A stretch of DNA of 15,018 nucleotides, from the NCBI RefSeq assembly GCF_000499385.1, contig NW_013654782.1:1-15018 (forward strand). Reading direction: 5' to 3'. Below, one piece after another: positions 1 to 9,315 of the stretch (its first letter is position 1; the number at the start of each line of letters is the position of its first letter). Source of the DNA: Eimeria necatrix (taxonomy: Eukaryota; Apicomplexa; Conoidasida; Eucoccidiorida; Eimeriidae). The notes beneath the pieces are model-generated. The model saw nothing but the letters and a program-made list of their open reading frames with translations, was not told the origin of the DNA and ran no database searches. The translations under genes and the position numbers were made by a program.

Positions 1-430
1 AAAACGAGAGGCGCGCAGCCGGTGCTTACGCATAGATTATTTGTTCGACGTGTCGTTTGTCTTGGCAGTTAGTTTGCCAGTGACTTCATTGTGGTGCAGT
101 GCTGGATGGCTTTACACTTGTCGTTTGTGCAGGTGACCTCATGGTCTGCCCAGGGGGGATAGCATCACTTGCTAGGCTTGTTTGCCTGTCACAGATAGTG
201 GGTGGATCCACAGGCAGTTGTGTTTAGTGGTTGTTACAGAGCTGAGCACGTTCGGAGCTCTGTTGTTGCCGCGCTTCTGGTGAGCTGTTGGCAGGGCAAG
301 TGGCAGGTTAGGAGTATGATAGAGGAATCTTGCTTCTGAATTGTAGCACCAACAGTATCGCAATATGTGCGCAAAGCTCGGCAGTGCGCGACACTTTTTG
401 TCGTTTTCAGGAAGGCGCGCGCGATGGTAA
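1..430. repeat. Tandem repeat family A, copy 1, conserved part (period 1,011)
   Basis: This segment is duplicated at 1012-1430. The offset is exactly 1,011 over the first 165 bases, where a hand alignment gives about 10 mismatches (near 94% identity). Farther in, the offset drifts to 998 because of small insertions in copy 1, including a local duplication around 290-310 and a few bases near 345-355. The indels are not multiples of three and the frames are interrupted, so this looks like non-coding satellite-type DNA, not a gene duplication. Similarity fades near 425-430. The strand is rich in G and T. The window begins inside the conserved block, so the true unit boundary probably lies upstream. 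I do not recognise the family. Confidence 0.9.
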
Positions 431-1011
431 CATGCGGTGGGTGGTAAGCCCGTGTTCTGGTTAGTGCAAACGCGACAGCAGGATGCTACTCTTTATCGGA
501 GGGAATTTGCAAGGGGAGAAAATGACAAGCTGAGTCAGCTGCCTATGAGCAACTGAAGAGGACGCTGGTCGGCTACAGGTTCCCAGGGGCTGTGAATAAA
601 GATGCTTTGTTGCACAAAGAGTTCAGTGGGAGCAGGGCCTAAATGCAGACCACAACTGCGCGGGTAGAGGGCCTCTAACGGCGGCTCTTGTGGTCTACAT
701 TTGTTTGCGTTCATGTCACCTTGGACATTAGGACGTGAAGCTGGGTAGTGGATGAGTCCGCCAGTCGGCTTTTGTAGCCCTGGGTCAGATGTAACAAGAC
801 AGTTGCTTTTTGCAGCTGCACTGCAGTCCGTTGCAAGGCCGATTCAGATGTTTGGAGAAGAAAGAAGAGGCGTTTGTTCGTTGCCTTCCTAGCATATCGA
901 GGGATGTAAATGAGTCGGGGAGCATTCTGAGAAGCGTCACTGATGACAGTCAAGACGTGTGCTTTCAAAGTACAGTGAGCGCGGTGCGATGGGGGTGCGG
1001 TGGCTATTATA
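431..1011. repeat. Remainder of repeat A unit, not present in copy 2
   Basis: This stretch completes the 1,011-base unit between the two conserved blocks but has no counterpart after 1430, so copy 2 is truncated or the array ends there. Short frames cross it on both strands (for example 810-1082 plus and 711-968 minus), but they overlap antisense, match nothing I know and run into the next repeat unit. Nothing else is recognisable. Confidence 0.6.
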
Positions 1012-1430
1012 AAACGAGAGGCGCGCAGCCGGTGCTGATGCGTAGGTTATTTGTTCGACGTGCCGTTTGTCTTGGCAGTTAGTTTGCCAGTGACTTCATT
1101 GTGGTGCAGTGCTGGATGGCTTTACACTTGTCGTTTGTGCAGGTGACCTCATGTTCTGCTGACGGAGGATAGCATCACTTGCTAGGCTTTGTTGCTCGTC
1201 ACAGACTGTGAGTGAATCTACAGCCAGTTGTGTTTAGTGGCTGTTACAGAGCTGAGCGAGTTCGGAGCTCTGTTGTTGTCGAGTTTCTGGTGAGCTGTTG
1301 GCAGGTTAAGGGGTATGATAGAGGAAGCATCTTGCTCCTGAATTGTAGCACTGTATCGCAATATGTGCGCAAAGCTCGGCAGTGCGTGACATGTTTTGTC
1401 GTTCTCAAGGAGTTCTGCGCGACGACGATG
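1012..1430. repeat. Tandem repeat family A, copy 2 (truncated)
   Basis: This is the second copy of the block at 1-430, beginning at the same base as the window start. Similarity stops near 1430, where copy 1 continues into unit sequence and copy 2 changes abruptly into unrelated sequence. That point marks the edge of the array or an old deletion. A frame at 1212-1565 spans the junction but has no equivalent in copy 1 because of frame-shifting indels, so I do not call it a gene. Confidence 0.88.
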
Positions 1431-3216
1431 TCTACTGTTCGAGAAAAACGTCAGGGCGTTGCTATTTTGGCATACGTTGCCCTTTCATGGGTCTGGATGA
1501 TGTCTGGTGCCGCTGTCCCGCATGGCGTTTTATGTGCCAAACGAATTGCGCGGTTTCAGGCATAATGTTTCCTTTGGCATTCATAGATTACACTTGCCAT
1601 AGCTCAGAAATAGTCATGTTTAATATCGGTAGCTCTCGTCTTCGCGTTTTAAGGTTCATGTCTGCTTTGCTGCTGAATTTCCTCTATCAGTCAAAAAATG
1701 CTTTGACTGATGCTGAACTGATTAACATTAAATCGAAGCTATGTCCTTGAGCTCTCTACCAGAAAGCCAGTCACGCAGGGCTGCAAAGGGTCTTGATTAA
1801 ATGTTTTCGCCAGTCTGTTGACAGGCCGGTCCCCAAATTAAGATATGTGCTGGTTGAAAATCGTGCGGCGCAGACTGGCGAACTCGCGCATGCGCGCAAT
1901 GCACATTTAAACCAAGTCAGCGTTTCAAGATTCAATGGTGAATTCATGATTTTTTCCCCCGCTGGCAGGTACATTGGAAAAATGTTAAAAGAAAGTTGAC
2001 ACTGTAAATAATACGCTGCCAGGAGCGTTACGGTGCAGCCAAACAGTTGGAAATTTTGAAAGTGCACAAACTCCATATCTAGTTGAATGGCCGTTTGTCT
2101 TAGGTTTTCTTATTTCAGATCGTGGGTTTTGATTGTTGTTAGAGCCTTTGGAAAGCTAGAACGACGATTGCTGATATGTGTGCACATTTATGGCTTCATA
2201 ACTTGGACGCAGCGGTAAACACGCATTTCATGCATAGCGAACATTGCAGAACCTGCGTTCCTCCAAACGTGCTTAATCACCCTCCTGGGTGCTTGCTGAA
2301 GTGGAATTAGAGCTCAGCAGTGCTCATACAGAGAATCATAAGGCGTATTATTCACAATGAAATAGAAAGCGGTTTCTCTGGCGTGCGGAAGTCAGATTTT
2401 GTGTTTGAACTTGATGCTCGAGGGGCTGGTCCACTGATTGCACGAGACACCAAAATACAAGTGATTACTTTCCATCACGCTATGGAAACATGAATTTTAG
2501 AAGAATTTGCCTGCACAGTTTGGCAAAATACCTTTGAATCAAAACCTTCTTTAGGTGTCCACGTTGTGTCTGCCTCAGGTTGTGAGTTTTACTATAAGTC
2601 TCATTCCACGTACACTGGCACAGCAATGCCGATGAGCAATTGTAAAACGCCGACTTTACTATCCCTCTACTGCACAGCGGAATACCATCGAAAGATATTC
2701 TGATCTTCGGACGACAACAAGGCTGCTCCTGACCTGCGGGGCTGAACAACTACAATTTCCAGGTGTTGTTTGCAACTTCAGCCTGTCGATTCCAGCGCAA
2801 AATGCAGAATAGTGTGCTGGAGAACTCGTGGCGATGCCAAAATGCACACAGAAGCTATTCCACGCAGAAACATTGAAATTGTTTATCCTGACTGATTACT
2901 GTGCGTGTGATGCTTGTGGGTTTTCCTGGATAACTGCGCCAATTGCGTAATTAAATTGGCATGCAGTGTTTTCTTGTTAGCTCCGCTAACTCACAATCAT
3001 GCATGAGAAAACTTTATGAACTAGGCGCGATGCAGGTATAGATCCGCGGATTCGCGCTTCAACGTTTCATTCTGGATACATTTGTGAAAGTGGAAAGTTT
3101 ATTAAGGCCACCTAGGCCATTGGCATTAACGCAGCGTGGCATCACCGTAAAAGTAGTACTCAATAAATCCCTGAGAGGGGCTGAGGAGAAAATTTGCGTT
3201 ACGATACATTCACTAG
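1431..3216. other. Gene-free stretch
   Basis: I see no recognisable gene, RNA or mobile element here. The frames in it (longest 122 codons at 1382-1750 plus and 101 at 1771-2076 minus) have no known motif, overlap antisense partners and are of chance length. Composition becomes more A+T rich and more strand-balanced than the repeat array before it. Confidence 0.6.
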
Positions 3217-3266
3217 CTAGGGCCTGTTCTTTCTTTGTTTCATTCGATTCGTTGTACTGGCCCTAG
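3217..3266. repeat. Short inverted repeat with pyrimidine-rich loop
   Basis: CTAGGGCC at 3217-3224 is perfectly complementary to GGCCCTAG at 3259-3266. A 34-base T-rich, largely pyrimidine loop lies between them. The pairing can extend outward (CACTAG with CTAGTG) if a four-base CTAG duplication at 3213-3220 is bulged. It could be a hairpin or a chance palindrome pair; there is no adjoining gene to make it a terminator. Confidence 0.4.
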
Positions 3267-3601
3267 TGAGACTGCGCGTGCTTTGCTGGAGTCTCGTAAA
3301 TTCGAATGATTATTGAATACCCAAATTCGTATGCGTCCTTCTTTCCATGATCTGGTGCCATATTCTTCTAGTTTAATGTAATGCACTCCACATGACATGT
3401 GCGGCACGGGACGTTCGCCTATTCAAAACTGCTGGCTAGTTGTCGGCGAATGGTTTGCATCAAGATTGCACTTACAGTGCTTTCTGAAACCCAACTGAAG
3501 TCACCCGTTACATTTTAGCAAAACAGCGAGCACATTATTGAAGTCTAAATCTATGATGGATTCACGGACCGACGATCGAGCACAAACTGTGGGGAAAGTC
3601 A

Positions 3602-3670
3602 TGGAGAGAAGAAGGTGGAATAGCGATGCAAGCAGTATGCTTGCATAGCTATTCCACCTTTTTCTCTCCA
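3602..3670 (+). repeat. Long near-perfect hairpin (33-bp stem, 3-base loop)
   Basis: The arms 3602-3634 and 3638-3670 are inverted copies of one another with a GTA loop at 3635-3637. Of 33 positions, 31 are Watson-Crick pairs. The remaining two are G3611 with T3661, which is a G-U wobble in a plus-strand transcript but a C-A mismatch in a minus-strand one, and G3625 with A3647, a true mismatch. The plus transcript therefore folds better. Pairing stops sharply on both sides (A3601 against A3671). Possible origins are a microRNA-like precursor, a cruciform-forming palindrome, or a small foldback left by a repair or transposition event. No flanking target-site duplication was seen. The structure is certain; any function is inference. 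Confidence 0.85.
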
Positions 3671-4683
3671 ACGTGTTCCAGATGTTCAACAGCTTTGACT
3701 CTGTTTCGCCGCTCGAAGGGAAACCAATAATTGCTTTGACGCTTTGACAAGGGCATTGCAGACACGTTGATGATAATTCCGCGGATTACACTGCAAGCAG
3801 AAAAGACCCACTGACGCAAATCCTCCTGACATGCATAATCTTGAACTGTCGTGAGTTGTTTCCAATTAAAGGCTTGAATTTGCTCGAATGTGGTCTCTGG
3901 TTTCTCTGAGGAAGACGCACTTCTGCATGACACAAACGCATTTGATAAGCCAGAAGGGCGCGGGACACTGCATGCAAAAGGTGGTGAGCTCTTCTGAAGT
4001 AACTCATTTTCGCCACGTCACTAGCCGATGCCCTGTAGATGTCCACTTGTTGATAACAACAATTCAACGTTGTACCGCAAGTGCGCCTCCTAAAATTTTC
4101 CCCAGCTTTTGTGTGTTACGGACGAATTATCTCAAATATTCTAGTTGGAGCGAAAGGCAGAATGTTAACTGCGAAACTTAATAGATCTGAAATAGGGTGA
4201 CATGGACGTAAAGAGAAAACGTGAGTTATATGTGTCGCATCAGTTTCTCAATCCTCCGCGTCTAAAACACAGTTGTTAGTTGTCCACCAGGACGTGACTG
4301 TGTGAATTTATGCCTCCGTGCAGCTCGTAAGTTATCATGTTGGAATGATTATAAGATAAAAATGCATGGCTGCTTTATTTCTTAACTGGACATTGCTGAC
4401 GCAGGAGCTGTCAAGCATCGACATGGGCTGATACAGCTGCAGCTAGTGCCGAATATCATGATATTTGAAAAACGTTCTGCTGAATAAAAGTTTTCATGTG
4501 TACGCCTAGCCGCACCTCATCAAATTTCAAGCCGCCCACACTTTATAGGGGCTTCTACGTTTATTTAAATGAACTGCACGTCAGGGCGGTGTAGGCATGC
4601 GCTTTTCACGACTTTAAACTATTGATGCTCATGAGGTTTAACTGCGTTGTTCACCTGGTCAATTCATCTACAGACAGCGGGAA
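3671..4683. other. Gene-free stretch
   Basis: No recognisable gene. Short frames on both strands (3649-3933 and 3786-4067 minus, 3888-4181 plus) overlap each other antisense and carry no known motif. Two weak resemblances to large-subunit rRNA (3793-3814 and 3843-3855, plus) and one to small-subunit rRNA (4641-4667, minus) are noted under findings but are not strong enough to annotate. Confidence 0.55.
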
Positions 4684-4718
4684 ATGCATTGCTTCAGCTG
4701 CATAAGCTGAAAATGCAT
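4684..4718. repeat. Small imperfect inverted repeat
   Basis: ATGCAT at 4684-4689 and TTCAGCT at 4693-4699 pair with AGCTGAA at 4705-4711 and ATGCAT at 4713-4718. The loop is five bases and the bulge between the two helices is small. There is no associated gene, so the role is unknown. Confidence 0.4.
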
Positions 4719-5934
4719 ACACGTAACGTCTTCAGTGACCTCAATCGTTTTGACGCTTGGCATATGTTATGGGTCTCCTAAGAAGAAACAAGGAAAATTA
4801 ATATTTCAGCTAGTGAGCCTTACTCACTTGCCGCCACTAACATGATTACCTGATGTCCTGTAAAAGTATCTGCGCTGCAGTCGCTATGAAAAAGTGGCCA
4901 GTCGTGAAAGCCCTTATCGGCTTTATATACCTTGGATTAGACGTACTTCTGTCAGCAAGACATTTTTTGGCTTGCTGTGAGTATATGTAGCTCTTTGGAA
5001 TAAGATCAGGCGAGAGACTGAGAAGCAGGATCAAACGTTATCTTCGCACAAAACATGCTGTGTGACACATCAGTGTTTGCGCAGAGCAGGGACAATTTTT
5101 CTTTCTTTTTGCGGTAACCATGACGTATTCATATATTTTCGTGAGGGGGAAACCAACATACACAAAAGTCAGTGCGTTCTCGTGCGCTGATGAATACTGA
5201 CCTGCACAGGAATAGTTTGCGTCGTTGAAGTGGGGCACGCCTTCGCCATTATTGACTAATGACGTAGATCACGCCTAAACTTGTGATCAGTCCATCATAG
5301 TGGACTTAATAGAGGAATAGATTTTGAATATCAGTTGGCTAGTTTGCATTATTTCTCCTTTTCAAGGACGACATAGGAACCACTCACGTTGTCATGCTGG
5401 CATGAGCTGATAAATGACAGTCCCTTCTTTTACCTATATTATTTTAATCGGTTGCGCTTTGGTCGTAGGAGTCTGATATGAGCTTAAAAGGGGTGTTCAG
5501 CCGTTTTCCAGGCAGTGTGTCTTCCTGCGGATTTTGCGACTGGCAACCAGGAAAGCGCTGCGGACTTCGGGATGGCTCCTGGGGAACGCGCAATCTTTTG
5601 GCTGGAAGATGATCAAGCAATTTCTCTATGTCAAGTCTTCCTTGGTGTGGCTTACATTGTCTCTGCCTATTCTGGAAGAAGGCCCGGCACGTCTCTTGTA
5701 TGAGTTAGTCTTTCTTGCGCTTCAGTAACGCCATGTGGCTAGCTCTTGAGCCACTGACGGCCTGACATTTCTCTGTTGTGCGGCAAACATCCTGAACGCG
5801 CCGGCCGAAGAAAAAGAAGTTTTCAATCAAGACAGTGCGTTTGCTTTTGCTTTGCTGTTTAATGTTGCTCACATAAACTAGTACCTGAACTGCCTCTTTA
5901 AGGACGACCACTGCAGAACACGTTGTGATACGCA
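4719..5934. other. Gene-free stretch
   Basis: No gene recognised. Two overlapping plus frames at 5515-5728 sit in a slightly more G+C-rich patch but have no motif, no upstream context and are only 62-64 codons long. Minus-strand frames at 5705-5980 and beyond run into the rRNA-like segment and are by-products of it. If the SSU rRNA similarity continued, the 530-loop would be expected near 5900-5925 on the minus strand, but no recognisable 530-loop is there. Confidence 0.5.
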
Positions 5935-6190
5935 TGGCCCCGTTGATGTCTCGACGCCAAAGGAACTTTCGTCGAAACAAGGTAGTTGATGGTGAACCAG
6001 TGGCTGTTAAGCTTGCGCTGATTGCAGAAGATTCCCCACTGCAGCCTCCCGTAGGAGTTTGAGCTGCATTTCATTCCTAATGTGGCTGGTTCGCCTCTCA
6101 GGGCATGCACTGAAGCCCCCAGGCGCATGCAAAAGCGTGCTCCTGTGAACCAGATTCGGTAGCTTGATAGTGCTCTCAGGCGTAAGAAGA
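5935..6190 (-). rRNA. Fragment of organellar/bacterial-type small-subunit (16S-like) rRNA, possibly a pseudogene
   Basis: Read on the minus strand, this matches 16S rRNA at roughly E. coli positions 250-480. The core is CTCCTACGGGAGGCTGCAGT at 6057-6038, followed directly by GGGGAAT (6036-6030). This is the universal 340-360 segment that supplies the ribosome's helix 12-15 region. The T in GGCTGCAG is a variant also found in some bacteria. Upstream, TGAGAGG (6100-6094) and CCAGCCACA (6089-6081) are in the expected order. Downstream, GCGCAAGC (6018-6011) and AGCCA (6005-6001) fit helix 15, with complementary arms CTG and CAG replacing the E. coli pair. AAAGTTCCTTTGG (5969-5957) resembles the stretch after the helix 16 region. 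The 530-loop that should follow is not recognisable, and the rest of the SSU rRNA is missing nearby. It may be an organellar insertion, a dead copy, or one piece of a fragmented rRNA. Protein frames over it are spurious. The core is secure; the ends are approximate. Confidence 0.75.
5951..5975 (-). repeat. Hairpin inside the rRNA-like segment
   Basis: TCGACG at 5951-5956 pairs with CGTCGA at 5970-5975. Inside it, AAAG (5959-5962) pairs with CTTT (5966-5969) around a three-base loop, leaving a small CC bulge. It lies where bacterial SSU rRNA has helices 16-17, so it may be a retained or remodelled rRNA helix. Confidence 0.5.
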
Positions 6191-7696
6191 CGTTCCGGAT
6201 ACGCGATTGGATGACGTGAGCATGCCTTGCAGCAGTCCATATTCCATTTTGGAAGTCAGAGCAATAATTGTTTCACGCCGTTTGTAGAGAAACACTTGCA
6301 TTCGAAAGCGAGCGGGACATTCCTTTGCTGGGTTCGTGAAAGCTGCACCGTAATTTGGGCAAAGAAGTATGACTGCATGCAACTGCTATTTTAGTCCCTC
6401 TATATTTCCCCCTCATTTTTTGTGCATTACGCATTTCGATAGCCTTCATGAGGAATCATGGAACACGGTTATGCTTTGGCGCTGAAAAATGGCGCCACAC
6501 CAAGGCGCAAGCATTTGTCGTCGCCACTACAGAGCTGGGTGCAGACGTAACCAAGCGGGGCAATATCATATACAATTAAGCATATCTAGCGCTACTGCAG
6601 GATCCCAGCAGATATACAATAGAGACTTTTGACTGATAGAATGTGCCTGGCAGTTATTCTTGGAGACCGCTTTGCAAACCCGGCTTCCAAACTATAGAGT
6701 GACTGGGAGTTCTCGGTCCCAATGATCTCGCATGAAATCTCTTTCTCCTGGGCTCCGGCATTGACGAATTATGTCGCTGGAGAGCGGCTCTGCAAGGCTT
6801 TGTTTGTTTTGTTTGAAAGCTTAATTCAGTACAGGTTTACGAAGGAACAGAAAAACGAGCATTTGGGTTTTTGAAAGCACGTATCGGCCGTTTCTATCAT
6901 AGATACTCTTAATTAATGGGATCATTTGGGTGTACGGGATCGAATACATGACATTCAATGGCGCGGATGACTAAACGTGATTAGCTCGTGCGTCAGCAAA
7001 CCCAGTTGTGCCGAAACCGGTTACTCGGTAGTATAGTTGATAGGCATTTATTGAAGCAAACAGTGCTGAGCGAGCGACACGCGCATTTTTGCCGCCGCTC
7101 ACCATCAAACAGGGCGTGAGGCTACTTCGCTTTGCTAAACTCACCGTTTCCGCAGTGCAAAAAGAAATTTAGATAAAATACGGAAAAATGCCAGAGACAC
7201 GTGGAAACTATTGCAGCTCTTTCCGACTATGCCACTGAATCTTCACGCTGGGCAAGGCGAGGTGCAGATCAAGACTTTTCGAGAGCCCTGAATATCTATT
7301 TGCTTGTATTATGCTCCCCACATCAGAGAATGTGTTGGCTGCTCTTTCCTTAACCAATGAGTGCCAAGCGTAGAACGAGCACTAGTGCTTGCGCTTGAAA
7401 GTGAAATTGACTGTTTGAGCTGAGATTGCAGCTCCTTTTTAGTCTAGATCCCTCCCCTTCCCTTGCTATTCGCGAACAATCATATGGATTTGACGTGTAT
7501 GCATCGAGTTTTGACTCACTGGAGGAAATCTCGACTAGCGATTCAGGACGAATAACGCGAAACTTGATATTCGCTGCCATGAACGTAATTATTCAGCCGT
7601 GGTACGTTGCACGCAGACTAAAACGGCTTTGATCATGCCGCATTCCTGTATGACCGTACATATGCAGACTCAAAGACACGGACAAATACATATACA

Positions 7697-7698
<2 letters not shown>
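6191..7698. other. Gene-free stretch
   Basis: No recognisable gene. The part nearest the rRNA fragment (6191-6400, minus) would correspond to the 5' end of SSU rRNA, but I cannot find the expected 5' signature there. A frame at 7426-7632 plus and its antisense partner at 7350-7580 have no motif. Nothing else is visible. Confidence 0.5.

Positions 7699-7757
<59 letters not shown>
7699..7757. repeat. Compound microsatellite (CA)18 (TA)11
   Basis: An uninterrupted CA run of 18 units (7699-7734) is joined directly to a TA run of 11 units plus one base (7735-7757). The flanks carry degraded ATA/CA-like steps (about 7686-7698 and 7758-7763). Overlapping frames on both strands here encode only alternating Thr-His or Tyr-Ile and are artefacts. 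It is expected to be length-polymorphic and typical of nuclear DNA. Confidence 0.98.
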
Positions 7758-7763
7758 GTATAT

Positions 7764-8855
7764 GCACGTACCGCAAGCAGCTCTAGCGGTCGTTCTTAGC
7801 ATTCCATGTATTCGACCGATTCCATACATCACGCTTTTACGTGCAATTGACTTCTGCGGCTTTAGTCTTAACCTTAGAAAAAGTAGTAAACCCTCAGCTA
7901 AGAAAGCTGATGCTTTGCACGAGACAAGGTACAAAGGTATTCCCAAGACAGGACACATGAGAAGTGCTTAGGTGTCGCTCAAAAGGCAGGAAGAGTTTCG
8001 AGGCATAATTTCGTTCTGTGAGCTCTGTTTGTCGTACTGCAAATCATGGTAAACGTCAACGTCAGGCCTCATGTTTGTTGAAGATTGTGAGAAGAACAGC
8101 TATAGCCGAGCGCTGCGGAATACAAGTGCTGAAACGTTTCCTGATTCGAACACGTCCCAAATGACTATGTGCGGAGCTTGATGCAGTAGTCAATAGCACG
8201 ATGCAACCGTAGGCGCGGCCACAACACAGCGATGAAGCCTCTAGCCGGCGAGTGCAGGGCAACATCCTGACAAGGATGCTCTAAACAAGTGTTCCTCTGC
8301 AATTTGTCGGCGCTGTTATAAAACGACGTTCGGCAAAGCACGTGTTCCACGGGAGGCAGCTTGTGCTGGGAGGCGAAGCGTGTGTTCGGCACACAAACAG
8401 GCTTTGGAGCACGATTCCTTTAAGCGGCCCGCATCTCAGATAGGATACAATCATCTTCTATCTCGCAAAAACTCTTCTCTAAGTGCGTTAGCTATTGCCC
8501 ACATGGACAGCTGATTCCAGGGCGTGCAGTTTTATTAATGAGCGAATCACGTCAAATTCACCTGGAGCCAGACAGGTGGCCGAAAATTGCTGCAACATAC
8601 TGGAAAGCGTAACAGCGTAATTGTGATGGCGGACTGATTGTTACGCTACGCTCGACTCACCCACTGCACATTGTGCGAACCATGCATGCAAAGTTCTCAT
8701 CAGATAGTTTGGAGTGCTTAACTACTTTCGTTTGTTCACTCTGATTCTGCACAGTATTCTGATGAGGATTCAACTTCGCACACAAGCCGCTGTTGGTAGG
8801 AAACATCATTTACGAAGCTACGACAGTCAGCGTGAACGGTGGCGTCTTTTGTATT
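7764..8855. other. Gene-free stretch
   Basis: No recognisable gene or RNA. Frames at 8062-8265 and 8165-8392 on the minus strand overlap in different phases and match nothing known. The beginning of a frame at 8714-9109 (131 codons) falls here, but it runs through repeat copy B1 in a phase different from the one shared by both copies, so I treat it as incidental. Confidence 0.5.
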
Positions 8856-9040
8856 GTGAGCTACGACAGAGTGCCTTGTGGCCACGCGTTCCGTCTGGGG
8901 CATCAGGACTAGCAAACGAAAGTAGGGGTAAACATTGGCTCAAGCTTTACGCAAGGTGCGTTGCTTGCTGGACGCCTGATCCGCATGAGAGAGCGTTTCG
9001 CAGTGGTACGTCACACATTCGCAACGAACCTGCACTGTGT
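8856..9040 (+). pseudogene. Diverged tandem repeat family B, copy 1; possibly ex-coding, one in-frame stop
   Basis: This aligns with 9316-9500 at an exact 460-base offset with no gaps from 8856 to 9020. From 8937 to 9020 I count 20 mismatches in 84 bases (76% identity). Earlier bases are less similar, and similarity fades after about 9040. In the frame starting at 8856 the translation parallels copy 2: VP then AFRL, GSS, QGALL, RL, R-RFAVVR against VP, ACRL, GSS, QGALL, RL, LRDRLALVR. The frame is broken once by TAG at 8910-8912. Mismatches in the best block fall 9, 3 and 8 on codon positions 1, 2 and 3, a hint of past coding constraint but not significant at this sample size. The product is unrecognised. 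It could equally be a non-coding satellite. Confidence 0.6.
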
Positions 9041-9315
9041 CACTGCTCGCCCTTTCTTGGGACTAGCGGATTGTTTTTTAAGCGAATCTTTACGGTTGAA
9101 ACGTGCTAGCAAATAGCCTCGGTCGTTTGCAGAAAGATACGGCGTGGCGTAAATAGAAGGAGAGTGTTTTGCATAGGTGTCTTGTTTGCTGGGAAGAGCC
9201 GCTAACATTCGTTCGTGGCGCTAGTGGAGGCATGTGGTTCAGGCAGTTGACGGCTGTTTCGTCTTGCTTGTGGACGTGCGTCACATGGAGTCTGTGAGAA
9301 AAAAATACTTGTTTT
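9041..9315. other. Spacer between the two family B copies
   Basis: Inter-unit sequence with no recognised content. The shared frame of copy 1 continues open to a TAG near 9110, while similarity to the sequence after copy 2 is lost. Confidence 0.4.

Noticed and set aside
1010..1035. ACGAGAGG resembling the LSU sarcin-ricin loop
   Set aside because: Only eight bases match; the otherwise invariant AGTACGAGAGGACC context is absent.
6007..6240. Minus frame sharing the residues TSHIRNE with the plus frame at 8714-9109, differing at synonymous codon sites
   Set aside because: The minus frame is the SSU rRNA-like sequence read as protein, so the peptide is meaningless. A seven-residue match is expected about once in all six-frame comparisons of this window.
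7593..7958. 121-codon minus frame over the microsatellite
   Set aside because: Length comes from the stop-free dinucleotide tract, which encodes alternating Tyr-Ile and Cys-Val; it is a low-complexity artefact.
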